64,000 nucleotides of DNA from JAPLDB01 sp038206355 (lineage in GTDB: Bacteria > Bacteroidota > Bacteroidia > AKYH767-A > 2013-40CM-41-45): assembly GCA_038206355.1 (NCBI GenBank), contig JBBRAY010000001.1, forward strand, positions 164,620 to 228,619, in the 5' to 3' direction. This document shows positions 35,223 through 45,151 of this stretch, piece after piece. Under the pieces are notes generated by a model. The model saw only the letters and a list, made by a program, of their open reading frames with translations. It made no database searches and was not told where the DNA came from. The position numbers and the translations under genes were made by a program. Numbering within the stretch: the stretch's first letter is position 1; every line of letters begins with the position of its first letter.

Positions 35223-38200
35223 ATGAAACACTTCTCCTCAATTTTAAGGGTGATCATGATATCGCTTTGTGCTTTTTTTACGGTCCCCTCCTTTTCCCAG
35301 GTGGTCATAAATGAGATTACCCCAAGTAATAATGGGTGCTTTACCGATGAATACAACTCATTCCCTGATTGGATTGAATTATACAATGCCGGCTCATCCG
35401 CTGTCAATCTCAATGGTTATGGCCTTTCCGACAATATAACAATACCATTGAAATGGACATTTCCTTCAGTTACGATACCAGCACAGGGGTATTTGATTGT
35501 TGTGGCAGATGATACAAGCAAAAAACAAATTACCAATCATTGGGAAAGTGCTGTGAAAGCAAATAATATATGGAAATATCTAATTCCAACGGCCGCTACA
35601 GATACCAATTGGAGAAACCTGTCGTTCAATGATGTAAGTTGGGCGAGTGGAACAGGCGGAATGGGGTTCGGTGATAATGATGACGGTACTACAATTCCAA
35701 CAAGCTCTGTATCAGTATATATGCGTAAAACATTTACAATTGCTGATACCGGAAAAATTACCGTTGGTGTTTTTCACATGGATTATGATGATGGCTTTGT
35801 TGCTTACCTGAATGGAGTGGAAATCGCCAGAGCATACCTTGGATCTACGGGTGTACGACCGGCCTATAACCTACTTGCCTCAGCATCTCATGAAGCTGCA
35901 TTATATCAGAGTCAAAAAGCGGATTCATTTTATCTGAGTAAAACTTTTCTTGCAAGCATATTGGTAAATGGAACTAATGTATTAACGGTAGAAACACATA
36001 ATAACACCACTTCTTCCACTGATTTGTCGAGCAACCCATTTCTGTCTTTCGGTTTAATAGATAACGGAACCTATTTCAGCACATTGCCATCCTGGTTTAT
36101 TTCGCCTGACAAAGAATACCTCCATGCAAAATTCAAACTAGATAAAACAGGAGAAACAATTTTACTTTCCAATGCGGCAGGAACAATCCTGGATCAGAAA
36201 ACATATCCGAATATGGAGATTGATAACAGCTACGGCAGAAGTACTGATGGCGCTTCAACATGGTGTTATTTTGCTACGCCTACTCCTGATGCAACAAATA
36301 ATTCTTCTTCTTGTGCAACCGGATATTCTACCATCCCATTGTTTTCACTCACCGGAAACTTCTTTACCGGAGCTCAATCATTAACTTTAACAACTACACA
36401 GCAGGGAGGCGTTATCAGGTATTCAAGAGATGGCACGGATCCCACAACTTCCTCGACTTTATATTCATCACCAATCAATTTGGATACTACACAGGTGATC
36501 CGTGCGAAAGTTTTCGCAACAGGATTATTACCAAGTGCAACCATCACAAATGATTATTTCATCAACGAAACCACTAAACTTCCTGTCCTTACCATTACTA
36601 CCACGCCTTCAAATCTGTGGGACTGGAATACCGGCATTTATGTATTGGGACCCAATGCCGGTACTACGTCACCTTATTTAGGCGCGAACTTCTGGATGGA
36701 CTGGGAAAAGCCGGCAACGATTGAATATTTTGACAAACAAAAAAACCGCGTTTTCAAATTCAATGCGAACATTAAAATTAATGGCGGTTATTCAAGAGCA
36801 AAACCTCAAAAAAGTTTTGAAATAAAAATGGACGATAAATGGGGAACATCTTCTATTGACTATCCTTTAATTCCGGACAAGAGTTTTATTACCAAATGGG
36901 ACAACTGGGTAATACGAAATGCCGGTAATGATTGGCACAAAGCACATTTGCGTGATGCAGCCCTTGAAAAAAATCTGAAGAATACCAACTCATCATACAT
37001 GGCGCAGGAACCCTGTCTTGCATTTGTGAATGGCCAGTTTTTCGGAGTGTATTATATAGATGAAAACGACGACCATAACTTTGTAAAAAATAATTACGGT
37101 TATAAAAAAAGTGAAATAGATTTTCTTGCTTCTAACAGCGGCTATGTCGAGGTGAAACAAGGAAGCGATTCAGCTTTTAATGCCATGTACGCTTATGCTA
37201 CGTCAACATCTCCAACCGGTGGTACATTTTACAACACTATGAATGGCATGTTCGACCTGATGAATTTTGCAGATTATTTCATCGCTGAAATTTATTGCGG
37301 TAACAGTGACTGGATCGGCGACTGGACCAACAATGTTAAACTATGGCGACCCAGGACTGCAACAGGAAAATTCAAATACCTCACCTATGACCTTGATCAG
37401 AGTGCAGGGCTGAATGTGACCTACTCCGACAATACACTTACGCGCGCGCGGAGACCAAATTCTGCGAATCCATTTTCAGGGATGTTTGATAAACTGCTCT
37501 CCAATCCTCAGTTCAAACAATATTTCATCAATCGACATGCTGATTTGCTGAATACAATTTTCCTTCCGACCAATGTACTCAATCAGAAGAACTCAATCAA
37601 AGACAGTATCAATGCCGATATGCCGCGAAGTTTTGCAAAATACGGTGGCAGTGTTTCTACATGGAATACGGAGCTCAGTACTTTTACTTCTTTTATCAAT
37701 AACAGAAGTTCAAATTGCAGGAATCATGTGCAGAATGAGTTTGCTATGACCAGTCAGGTTACGCTCACTTTAAATGTTTCACCTGCAGGGGCCGGTCATA
37801 TCATCATCAGTACGATTTCCCCTTCCACCTATCCATGGACAGGAATATACTACAATGGAAATCCGGTTACGATTACGGCCGTACCACATCCGGGCTATAC
37901 TTTTAATTACTGGAAGTCAAATGTTGCATTTCCTGTCAACAATACCAACCAGACAGTCTCTCAGAATTTTACTTCCACAGACGCCATCACTGCATATTTC
38001 ACCGGTAGCGCCGCAGCAACGCAAATCACTTTCGGAGAGTTGAATTATAATTCCAGTTCAACCGCTGATGCCGGCGACTGGCTTGAGTTATGGAACTATG
38101 GTTCTACAACTCTGGATATTTCTGCGTGGTATCTCAAGGATGAAAACGATAACCACAAATACACTTTCCCGGCCGGAACTGTGCTGACAGCTAACGGAAG

Positions 38201-40445
38201 ACTGGTACTTGCGACTGATCCTACAAAATTTCAGGCGCGCTTTCCTAATGTTACCAATTTTCATACAATTGATTTCGGATTTGAAAACGGCGGTGAGTTA
38301 ATCCGTTTGTATAAATATGACGGAACAATCTATAAATCGTTCCTCTATGATAATTCAGCGCCATGGCCGGTTACTCCGGATGGTCAGGGATACACCATGG
38401 AATTGTTAAGCCCGACAGGAAATCTTGAAGATGGCGCCAACTGGTTTGCCGGATGCCTCGGTGGTTCGCCGGGTGTAGCTTATAATGCCGGAGCATGTTG
38501 TTCGGTAACCGCAACGATTACTGCAGGAGGTGCCACAACTTTTTGTTCGGGATCAAGTGTTACGCTGAATGCGGCTTCAGGTACCGGTTATATATACCAG
38601 TGGAGAAAAGATGGGGCAAATATTTCAGGTGCCACTTCCATTTCTTATGCCGCCAATTCAACAGGTGCATTCACATGCAGTGTAACAAGCGGATCCTGTT
38701 CACAGGTATCCAATTCAATTTCCATTACTGTCAACGCTGCACCATCAGCAACCATTACACCTTCAGGCTCAACGGCCATTTGTTCTGGTAGCAGCGTCAC
38801 ACTGAATGCAAATACAGGAACCGGGCTCACTTATCAGTGGAAATTAAATGCCGGAAATATTTCAGGTGCAACTGCAGCAAGTTATTCAGCAAGCGCAGCA
38901 GGGTCTTATACTGTTGTTGTTACCAATGCTTGCGGTAATGCGACTTCTTCAGCCACTGCGATAACAGTGAATCCATTGCCTGCAGCAACGATAACACCTG
39001 CGGGATCAACAACGATCTGTACAGGTAGCAGTGTGGTGCTGAATGCGAATACAGGAACAGGATTGACATACCAGTGGAAATTAAACGGATCAAATATTTC
39101 GGGTGCAACTTCAACATCTTACACTGCAACCGGAGCAGGATCATATACAGTAGTGGTAACTAATTCCTGCGGAAGCACAACTTCATCAGCTGTAACAGTG
39201 ACTGTAAACGGAACAATAACTGCAACTATAACTGCCGGAGGCTCTACAACATTCTGCACAGGTGGCAGTGTATCGCTTACTGCATCTTCAGGAACCGGTT
39301 ATACTTATCAGTGGAAACTGAATGGAACAAATATTTCCGGAGCAACATTGATTTCCTATTCAGCTACTGCAGCCGGAAGTTATACTGTTTCTATTTCAAA
39401 CGGTGCATGTACAGCGACATCGGCAGTTAAAGTAGTAACCGTTAATGCATCACCATCTGCTACAGCTACTCCTGCAGGTTCAACGCAGCTTTGCGGAGGT
39501 CAAACCGTAGTGCTCAACGCGAATACAGGAACAGGGTTAACTTACCAGTGGAAACTGAATGGCAGTAACATTTCAGGGGCCACGACATCTGCATACACAG
39601 CAAGTGCAGTGGGTTCATATACTGTTGCAGTCACCAATACATGCGGAAGTACGACATCACCGGCCGTTGTTATTACTGCAGGAAGTATAACAGCGACAAT
39701 TACTGCAGGTGGGTCAACAGGATGGTGTGGAACAGGAAGTGTTGTTTTGAGTGCCAACACCGGAACCGGGTATACCTTTCAATGGAAAAAGAACGGGGCC
39801 AACGTGAGTGGTGCAACTGCATCAACATATTCTGCAACAACTGCAGCCGGTTACACCGTGACAATAACGAGTGGTGCATGTTCAGGCACATCGAATACAA
39901 TTACAGTGAGTACTACAGCAGCGCCTGTGGCTACTGTCAGTCCGGCATCTGTAACTAAATGTGCAAGTGCATCGAAAGTTCTTACAGCGATTCCAAATGG
40001 ATCAGGATATAGCTATCAGTGGTATAAAAACGGAACCATCATCAGTGCTGCCACAAAGAAGACATATACCACTACCACCACCACAAATGCAACGTATAAG
40101 GTAAAAATTACGAACTCCTGTGGCAATAATACTTCTGCGAATTGCTCAATAACAATTAATTGCAGAGAGACAGAAGCGGAAGCGGCAATGATCAGTGAAG
40201 AATTAAATGTAGCAGTCTATCCTAACCCTTTCTCAAATCAGTTTACGGTTATCATCAACAGCAGCATGGAGCAGACTGCCACATTGAGGATTTTTGATCT
40301 ACTTGGAAAGGAAAAAATATTCATTCCTGATTTCAGAAATAATGAAGCGCGTGAAATAGGGGAATACCTTGCGGCCGGTGTTTATCTACTGGAAGTAACA
40401 GAAGGTGACACAAGAAAAATGATTAGAATAATAAAAACTCAATAA
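35223..40445 (+). CDS. giant CotH kinase/lamin-tail/Ig-repeat T9SS cargo protein
   Basis: A 1740-residue surface protein. Signal peptide 1-26 (TVPSFSQ). A first lamin-tail domain (about 27-110, INEITPSNNGCFTDEY) and a second at about 930-1040 (ITFGELNYNSSSTADAGDW). A chitobiase-like module (about 395-450, VIRYSRDGTDPTTSS). A CotH protein-kinase-like domain (about 455-800, GGYSRAKPQKSFEIKMDDKW, NAGNDWHKAHLRDA, KYLTYDLDQSAG). Seven Ig-like repeats of about 75-80 residues at 1090-1646 (SGTGYIYQWRKDGANISGAT and kin), then the T9SS tail (YPNPFSNQFTVII ... AAGVYLLEVT). CotH proteins in spores phosphorylate coat proteins; a surface role here is inference. Confidence 0.92.
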   Translation: MKHFSSILRVIMISLCAFFTVPSFSQVVINEITPSNNGCFTDEYNSFPDWIELYNAGSSAVNLNGYGLSDNITIPLKWTFPSVTIPAQGYLIVVADDTSKKQITNHWESAVKANNIWKYLIPTAATDTNWRNLSFNDVSWASGTGGMGFGDNDDGTTIPTSSVSVYMRKTFTIADTGKITVGVFHMDYDDGFVAYLNGVEIARAYLGSTGVRPAYNLLASASHEAALYQSQKADSFYLSKTFLASILVNGTNVLTVETHNNTTSSTDLSSNPFLSFGLIDNGTYFSTLPSWFISPDKEYLHAKFKLDKTGETILLSNAAGTILDQKTYPNMEIDNSYGRSTDGASTWCYFATPTPDATNNSSSCATGYSTIPLFSLTGNFFTGAQSLTLTTTQQGGVIRYSRDGTDPTTSSTLYSSPINLDTTQVIRAKVFATGLLPSATITNDYFINETTKLPVLTITTTPSNLWDWNTGIYVLGPNAGTTSPYLGANFWMDWEKPATIEYFDKQKNRVFKFNANIKINGGYSRAKPQKSFEIKMDDKWGTSSIDYPLIPDKSFITKWDNWVIRNAGNDWHKAHLRDAALEKNLKNTNSSYMAQEPCLAFVNGQFFGVYYIDENDDHNFVKNNYGYKKSEIDFLASNSGYVEVKQGSDSAFNAMYAYATSTSPTGGTFYNTMNGMFDLMNFADYFIAEIYCGNSDWIGDWTNNVKLWRPRTATGKFKYLTYDLDQSAGLNVTYSDNTLTRARRPNSANPFSGMFDKLLSNPQFKQYFINRHADLLNTIFLPTNVLNQKNSIKDSINADMPRSFAKYGGSVSTWNTELSTFTSFINNRSSNCRNHVQNEFAMTSQVTLTLNVSPAGAGHIIISTISPSTYPWTGIYYNGNPVTITAVPHPGYTFNYWKSNVAFPVNNTNQTVSQNFTSTDAITAYFTGSAAATQITFGELNYNSSSTADAGDWLELWNYGSTTLDISAWYLKDENDNHKYTFPAGTVLTANGRLVLATDPTKFQARFPNVTNFHTIDFGFENGGELIRLYKYDGTIYKSFLYDNSAPWPVTPDGQGYTMELLSPTGNLEDGANWFAGCLGGSPGVAYNAGACCSVTATITAGGATTFCSGSSVTLNAASGTGYIYQWRKDGANISGATSISYAANSTGAFTCSVTSGSCSQVSNSISITVNAAPSATITPSGSTAICSGSSVTLNANTGTGLTYQWKLNAGNISGATAASYSASAAGSYTVVVTNACGNATSSATAITVNPLPAATITPAGSTTICTGSSVVLNANTGTGLTYQWKLNGSNISGATSTSYTATGAGSYTVVVTNSCGSTTSSAVTVTVNGTITATITAGGSTTFCTGGSVSLTASSGTGYTYQWKLNGTNISGATLISYSATAAGSYTVSISNGACTATSAVKVVTVNASPSATATPAGSTQLCGGQTVVLNANTGTGLTYQWKLNGSNISGATTSAYTASAVGSYTVAVTNTCGSTTSPAVVITAGSITATITAGGSTGWCGTGSVVLSANTGTGYTFQWKKNGANVSGATASTYSATTAAGYTVTITSGACSGTSNTITVSTTAAPVATVSPASVTKCASASKVLTAIPNGSGYSYQWYKNGTIISAATKKTYTTTTTTNATYKVKITNSCGNNTSANCSITINCRETEAEAAMISEELNVAVYPNPFSNQFTVIINSSMEQTATLRIFDLLGKEKIFIPDFRNNEAREIGEYLAAGVYLLEVTEGDTRKMIRIIKTQ
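38508..40150 (+). repeat. seven tandem Ig-like repeats in the CotH protein
   Basis: Units open with an ATITxxGSTTxC-like segment, have YQWKLNGxNISGAT in the middle and end SYTVxVTNxCG. Copies 2, 3 and 5 share NANTGTGLTYQWKLN, showing recent duplication at DNA level too; copies 6 and 7 are more diverged. Confidence 0.9.
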
Positions 40446-40466
40446 AGATCATCTGATACAAATCCG

Positions 40467-40503
40467 AAAGCCCTTCTGCCAGTTAAAAGGCGAAGGGCTT
40501 TTC
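40467..40503. terminator. bidirectional terminator
   Basis: AAAGCCCTTCTGCC (40467-40480) and GGCGAAGGGCTTT (from 40489) form a long stem with one bulged base and an 8-base loop. It is placed between the CotH gene and the convergent small gene at 40523. T runs are short on both sides. Confidence 0.65.
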
Positions 40504-40522
40504 TATTGAATAGATTTTATTC

Positions 40523-40702
40523 TCAGAAGATTAACTGGATTGCAAGAAATCCTATTCCGCAAATAAGCAGGATGTCTACAGCGAAAATCATGTACAGACT
40601 GATAGGATGTCCTGAATTTTCTTCAGTCGTTCCGAATGCTTTTGATGCAGGTGTACTGTCTTCCTGCATGTGGTTGTAAGTTACAACAGGTTCATTTTTC
40701 AT
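40523..40702 (-). CDS. small single-helix membrane protein
   Basis: A 59-residue protein: MKNEPVVTYNHMQEDSTPAS, then a polar stretch, then one hydrophobic helix (about 37-59, SLYMIFAVDILLICGIGFLA) reaching the C-terminus, a tail-anchored topology. I read it on the minus strand between the CotH gene and the PKD gene; the start is ATG at 40700-40702 and the stop TGA at 40523-40525. Composition is protein-like (acidic N-half, clean TM). The family is not recognised. Convergent with the CotH gene through the terminator at 40467. Confidence 0.65.
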   Translation of the reverse strand: MKNEPVVTYNHMQEDSTPASKAFGTTEENSGHPISLYMIFAVDILLICGIGFLAIQLIF

Positions 40703-40997
40703 ATTGAACAGTTTTTAATTTGATAGTAATTACGTGCATACGGCCCTGACCGATGGGTGAAAATGTATGAAGTATTACAACTGTAAGATTTTAACCGTTT
40801 TAAAAGTCATGCGAAAAAAAATTTAATGATGTGAGTGCTTTTATTTCACCTGACACTGAATCAATTGATGTTTCACAGCTCTTATCTCTATTGCTCCGGA
40901 AGGCAGGATAGAATTTTCCAATGGAGCAATTAATCTCACATTTTTTCAAAGACTTTTTCAGATTATTTTTTACATTTGAGCACCTAAAAATTTCAAT
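40703..40997. other. divergent intergenic region
   Basis: Separates the small membrane gene (minus) from the PKD gene (plus). Apart from a promoter box near 40971, no gene, repeat or strong hairpin is apparent. Confidence 0.5.
40971..40978 (+). promoter_or_regulatory. -7 promoter box TACATTTG
   Basis: An exact TAnnTTTG match 19 bases before the ATG at 40998, implying a leader of roughly 14 nt. No clear -33 TTG is present. Confidence 0.4.
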
Positions 40998-42713
40998 ATG
41001 AAAAAAATTTATACAACTTTTATTGGATTGGTTATGGCCATATCCGCTCAATCTCAAACAATTTTCTGGCTGGAGGAATTTTCAAACAGTTGTCCTGCCT
41101 ATTGCACAACTTATTCCGGTCCAAATGGCGCTTGGAGCTTTGCCAATAACGGTCCGGCAAATGCATGCGGCGGAGCAACGACACCAAACAAATGGTACAT
41201 CAGTTGTGCCGAAAACGGAAATGCAGCTGGCTCCTGCGGGTCGGGATGTGGAAACAATTCTACCTTACATGTAGGAAATGATTCTCAATCCCCAAGTGCA
41301 GGGGTTTTCTGTCCAAACGGAGATTGCGGCGCCGCTTATGATGCCGGCGGGTACTGCGATATTCTTGGAACTCCTCCATCTGTGATTTCGGATATTCTGG
41401 CAACATCGCCAACGATCAATTGTACGGGAAGGACAACGATTACACTTACTTTTAACTATATCGAGCGGGGACAAGGATCCAATGACAATGCATCAGTTAT
41501 GTATTATGATGGTACTTCATGGGCATTGTTGGCAGATATGGCGAAAACACCAACAACATGTGGCGGCGGACAAGGCAGGTGGACAGCTTATAATGTTGCA
41601 TTACCGGTTTCAGCAGATAACAACCCAAACGTTGCCATTGCTTTTCATTGGGTGAACGATGATGACGGTTCAGGTAGTGATCCTTCTTTTGCCGTTGACT
41701 CCGTGCGCCTGACAGTTCTAACTTCCGGAGCTCCTCCGCTTGCAGGATTTACCCAGAGCACTACATTGGGATGCGATTCACTTTGTGTCACTTATACTGA
41801 CGGATCAACCGATGCAACTACCTGGTCATGGTCATTTCCGGGTGGCACACCTTCAACATCTACTCAGACAAATCCTGTGGTATGTTATAATTCACCGGGA
41901 ACATACGATGCACTGCAGATCGTTACCAATTCATTTGGAACAGATACCCTTCTCAAGCCAAATCTTGTAACTATTGTTCCGACTCCGGTTCCCGATTTTA
42001 CTTCTACAAGCCAGGAAATATGTGCAGGAGATTGCATCAACTATTCTGACCTCTCTACAGGAACGGTTCAGACTTACAGCTGGAATTTTCAGGGCGGAAC
42101 GCCTGTGAATTCCACTGACCCGAATCCGGTGAATGTTTGCTACGATTCAGCCGGCGCTTTCAGCACTACACTGATTGTTACCAATGGCGCTTGCACCAAT
42201 TCAAACACACACGTTGGTTACGTGAATGTGAGCCAGGCTCCTGTACCTGTGATTTCTGTAAGTGGTGATACGCTTTATTCAACCGCAGGGCTCACCTATC
42301 AGTGGTATGAGGTAACTACAGGTCCGATCGCTGTTGGTATTTTTCAATATTATGTGGCCACACTCGGAGGTAATTATTTCGTTTGTATCACCGATGTATC
42401 CGGTTGTTCAGCATGTTCCGATACAGTTCATGTAGATCAGGAAGGTGTTCATGAATTTGACCTGAATGATTCTTTCAGCCTGTATCCAAATCCGGCAACT
42501 GATAAAGTTTACGTTCACTCATTAAACGGACATGCAGTTAGCTTAGTCAGAATCCTTGACGAAACAGGGCGGGTGGTTAAAAATTCAAGCATCGTTTTCA
42601 GTAATTCACGTGCTACGGTTTCTCTTTCCGATTTTGCAAAAGGATATTATACACTTCAGCTTCTTGATGAAAAGAAGAAAATAATTTTCACCGCTCCGGT
42701 GGTGAAACAATAG
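40998..42713 (+). CDS. PKD-domain T9SS cargo protein
   Basis: A 571-residue secreted protein. Signal peptide 1-19 (MAISAQSQ). The N-terminal part (about 20-240) is a Cys/Gly/Asn-rich jellyroll-like region (NACGGATTPNKWYIS, GSGCGNNSTLHVGN, FNYIERGQG, FHWVNDDDGSG). Two PKD domains follow (about 252-330 and 332-412, WSWSFPGGTPSTSTQTNPV and YSWNFQGGTPVNSTDPNPV). An Ig-like module (about 420-480) and the T9SS tail (YPNPATDKVYV ... AKGYYTLQLLD) end the protein. No catalytic motif is recognised; an adhesin or matrix protein is likely. Its stop directly abuts the next start codon. Confidence 0.88.
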   Translation: MKKIYTTFIGLVMAISAQSQTIFWLEEFSNSCPAYCTTYSGPNGAWSFANNGPANACGGATTPNKWYISCAENGNAAGSCGSGCGNNSTLHVGNDSQSPSAGVFCPNGDCGAAYDAGGYCDILGTPPSVISDILATSPTINCTGRTTITLTFNYIERGQGSNDNASVMYYDGTSWALLADMAKTPTTCGGGQGRWTAYNVALPVSADNNPNVAIAFHWVNDDDGSGSDPSFAVDSVRLTVLTSGAPPLAGFTQSTTLGCDSLCVTYTDGSTDATTWSWSFPGGTPSTSTQTNPVVCYNSPGTYDALQIVTNSFGTDTLLKPNLVTIVPTPVPDFTSTSQEICAGDCINYSDLSTGTVQTYSWNFQGGTPVNSTDPNPVNVCYDSAGAFSTTLIVTNGACTNSNTHVGYVNVSQAPVPVISVSGDTLYSTAGLTYQWYEVTTGPIAVGIFQYYVATLGGNYFVCITDVSGCSACSDTVHVDQEGVHEFDLNDSFSLYPNPATDKVYVHSLNGHAVSLVRILDETGRVVKNSSIVFSNSRATVSLSDFAKGYYTLQLLDEKKKIIFTAPVVKQ

Positions 42714-43613
42714 ATGACTGCTGGAAAAGTACTGATGGTTGAACCCGGAAATTTCATCCCCAATCCACAGACAATCGGGGATAATTTCTTTCAGCAACCA
42801 TCAGATTCTTTTTCTGATGAAGAGCTTCATCAAAAATCAAAAAGTGAGTTTGATGCATTCACTGCAGTACTTAAAGGTGCCGGCATTGAGGTGAATGTTT
42901 TTAGTCAGGAAAATCCTGCTGCCACACCTGATGCCATCTTCCCGAATAACTGGTTCAGTACAACGCCACAAGGGACCTATATTTTATATCCCATGATGGC
43001 GGAAAACAGGCGCCTTGAAAGGAGTGCATCTGTTATTGGCTATCTTGATAAAAATTACAAGCAGAAAATAGACCTGACACACGATGAGGACAGGGGGATT
43101 TTTTTAGAGGGGACAGGAAGCCTTGTGATAGACCATAAACACCGGATCGCTTATGCATCTCTTTCACAGCGAACCAGCAGTAACTTGATTTTCGAGTGGA
43201 GCAAACTGATGGATTATGAAACAGTCGTGTTTACTTCGTACGACAAAAACCAACAGGTCATTTATCACACCAATGTTTTGATGTGTCTGGCAGAGAAATT
43301 TGCTATCGTCTGTATGGAAGCACTTGAAGATGATGATGCGAAAGACCGTGTAAGAAAATCCCTTACTGAAACCGGGCATGAAATCATCGAAATAAGTTTA
43401 TCCCAGGTGCATCACTTTTGCGGCAACTGCCTTGAACTTGAGAATAACAAGGGCGAACGGTTTCTTGTGATGTCGTCGAATGCCTATTTTCATTTTTCTG
43501 ATTCACAGATAAAAAGCATAGAAAAACATTGCGCAATTCTTCAATCTGATCTGCATACCATTGAAACCTATGGTGGTGGTGGTGCCCGCTGTATGATGGC
43601 AGAACTTTTCTGA
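42714..43613 (+). CDS. ctlX: citrulline utilization hydrolase, CtlX-type
   Basis: A 299-residue member of the arginine deiminase/amidinotransferase superfamily (pentein fold), CtlX type. Motifs in order: FPNNWFSTTPQGT, FLEGTGSLVIDH (acidic residue binding the guanidino or ureido group), YHTNVLMCL (catalytic His), and the catalytic Cys in GGGGARCMMAELF at the C-terminus. CtlX is reported to hydrolyse citrulline to ornithine in Francisella-type organisms; substrate in this organism is an inference. The ATG follows the preceding stop with no spacer, so the two genes are probably cotranscribed although functionally unrelated. Confidence 0.85.
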   Translation: MTAGKVLMVEPGNFIPNPQTIGDNFFQQPSDSFSDEELHQKSKSEFDAFTAVLKGAGIEVNVFSQENPAATPDAIFPNNWFSTTPQGTYILYPMMAENRRLERSASVIGYLDKNYKQKIDLTHDEDRGIFLEGTGSLVIDHKHRIAYASLSQRTSSNLIFEWSKLMDYETVVFTSYDKNQQVIYHTNVLMCLAEKFAIVCMEALEDDDAKDRVRKSLTETGHEIIEISLSQVHHFCGNCLELENNKGERFLVMSSNAYFHFSDSQIKSIEKHCAILQSDLHTIETYGGGGARCMMAELF

Positions 43614-43958
43614 TAAGAATTTTCAGTTCTTTCTTCTTCTGCGCATGCGGAATTTTGGTTGAATTTTATTCCCTGAAAAAAGGTTTCACCTTCTTTAAAA
43701 TATTTTTGCTGAAGCATCCGGACAAAGGCTTTCCCGGCAGTTGAGGTAACGTATCTTTTAACTCCGTTTCAGGGTATAAATTGATTCTGATATGCTGACC
43801 TCAATATGTGCGATATTCACCCAACACTTTTTGCATTTCACCAAACCCGGATTCCATGGGATTATAATAATTTTACCTTTACACGACTCAAATAAAAAAC
43901 CTTCGTTATCCGTTAATGGTCAAGCTAAAAACCATTTACATTTAACCGTTAACCATCA
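43614..43958. other. intergenic region upstream of porV-like gene
   Basis: 345 bases with no supported ORF. The last 60 bases carry AT-rich CCGTTAATGG / CCGTTAACCA copies of a dispersed type, and TTTTACCTTTAC (43870-43881) is close to a -7 box but lacks a -33 partner. Confidence 0.5.
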
Positions 43959-45047
43959 ATGAAATTATCCAAACTATTTTTAATTATTCCGGCGCTTTCA
44001 ACTTCGTTTGCTTTTGCACAGGCACCCAAATACAGCAATGAGTTTTTATCCATCGGTGTGGGCGGAAGAGGCCTTGGAATGAGCAATGCACAAGCTGCTT
44101 CAGTTAATGATGCATCTTCTGCTTTCTGGAACCCCGCAGGACTTTCATTGGTGAAAGGAAGCGTGCAGGCCATGGGAATGCACAGTGAATATTTTGCCGG
44201 AATTGCCAAATACGAATACATCGGGCTCGTTGCCAAAGTTGACGCCACCAGAGCACTTGCATTTTCCTTCATCCGTTTTGCAGTTGATGACATCCCGGAT
44301 ACCACTGAGCTTATTGATGCTTCAGGAAATATTGATTATGACAAACTGAAATCATTCTCCGCAGCCGATTACGCTTTTATGATTTCCTATGCTTTACAAA
44401 GTAAAATCACAGGACTCCGGTATGGCGGCTCTGTAAAAGTCGTACACCGCACTGCCGGCGACTTCGCCCACTCCTGGGGTTTCGGGCTCGACCTCGGCGT
44501 TCAGTACGACAAAAACAAATGGCAATTCGGATTGATGGCCAAAGACATTACGACCACATTTAATTCATGGACTTTCAATACCGATAAACTTGCCGGCGTA
44601 TTCAGCACCACAAACAATGAGATTCCGAAAAACTCAACTGAACTCACCCTCCCGAAACTAATTCTCGGAGCCGGGTACAAAATGAACATCGGAAAAAAAT
44701 TCACCGTACTTCCTGAAATTGATTTCGACCTCACCTTCGACGGTCAACGCAATGTCGTTATCAGCGGAAACCCTATCAGTGCTGATCCGCACCTTGGTCT
44801 TGAAATCGGCTATGATGATTTCATTTTTCTACGTGGTGGTGTAAATAATATTCAGCAAGTGAAAGACCAGGAAGGCGCCAAGTCAACGATCTTTCAACCA
44901 AATATGGGTATTGGAATCAAACTGAGAAACCTCACCATTGACTACGCCCTTACAAATATCGGTAGCCAGGAAACACTTTACTCAAATGTATTTTCCCTGA
45001 AACTTGATATCTTCAAACATAAAGCACCAACCACAGAAAAAAATTAA
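43959..45047 (+). CDS. PorV/PorQ family outer-membrane protein (PorV2-like)
   Basis: A 362-residue outer-membrane beta-barrel of the PorV/PorQ (FadL-like) family. After a signal peptide (about 1-20, TSFAFAQ) comes the family signature FLSIGVGGRGLGMSNAQAAS followed by SAFWNPAGLSLVKG, then alternating beta strands to a C-terminal aromatic-rich strand. In the T9SS, PorV shuttles cargo from the translocon to the PorU sortase. This copy precedes a PorU2-like gene by 104 bases, so it fits the paired accessory 'PorV2-PorU2' arrangement rather than the main porV. The exact paralog class needs a profile search. Confidence 0.85.
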   Translation: MKLSKLFLIIPALSTSFAFAQAPKYSNEFLSIGVGGRGLGMSNAQAASVNDASSAFWNPAGLSLVKGSVQAMGMHSEYFAGIAKYEYIGLVAKVDATRALAFSFIRFAVDDIPDTTELIDASGNIDYDKLKSFSAADYAFMISYALQSKITGLRYGGSVKVVHRTAGDFAHSWGFGLDLGVQYDKNKWQFGLMAKDITTTFNSWTFNTDKLAGVFSTTNNEIPKNSTELTLPKLILGAGYKMNIGKKFTVLPEIDFDLTFDGQRNVVISGNPISADPHLGLEIGYDDFIFLRGGVNNIQQVKDQEGAKSTIFQPNMGIGIKLRNLTIDYALTNIGSQETLYSNVFSLKLDIFKHKAPTTEKN

Positions 45048-45151
45048 TACCGTCTGACATACCGCAGGTTAACCAACCATTTCTTTCGCATTGACTTCAT
45101 TGCGGGAAAGATTTAGTCTGCAGGAAATGTCAATACAAAACCAATATTCTG

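Noticed and set aside
38508..40150. CRISPR-like periodicity in the Ig repeats
   Set aside because: The period of about 230 bases and coding content show protein repeats, not spacer arrays.
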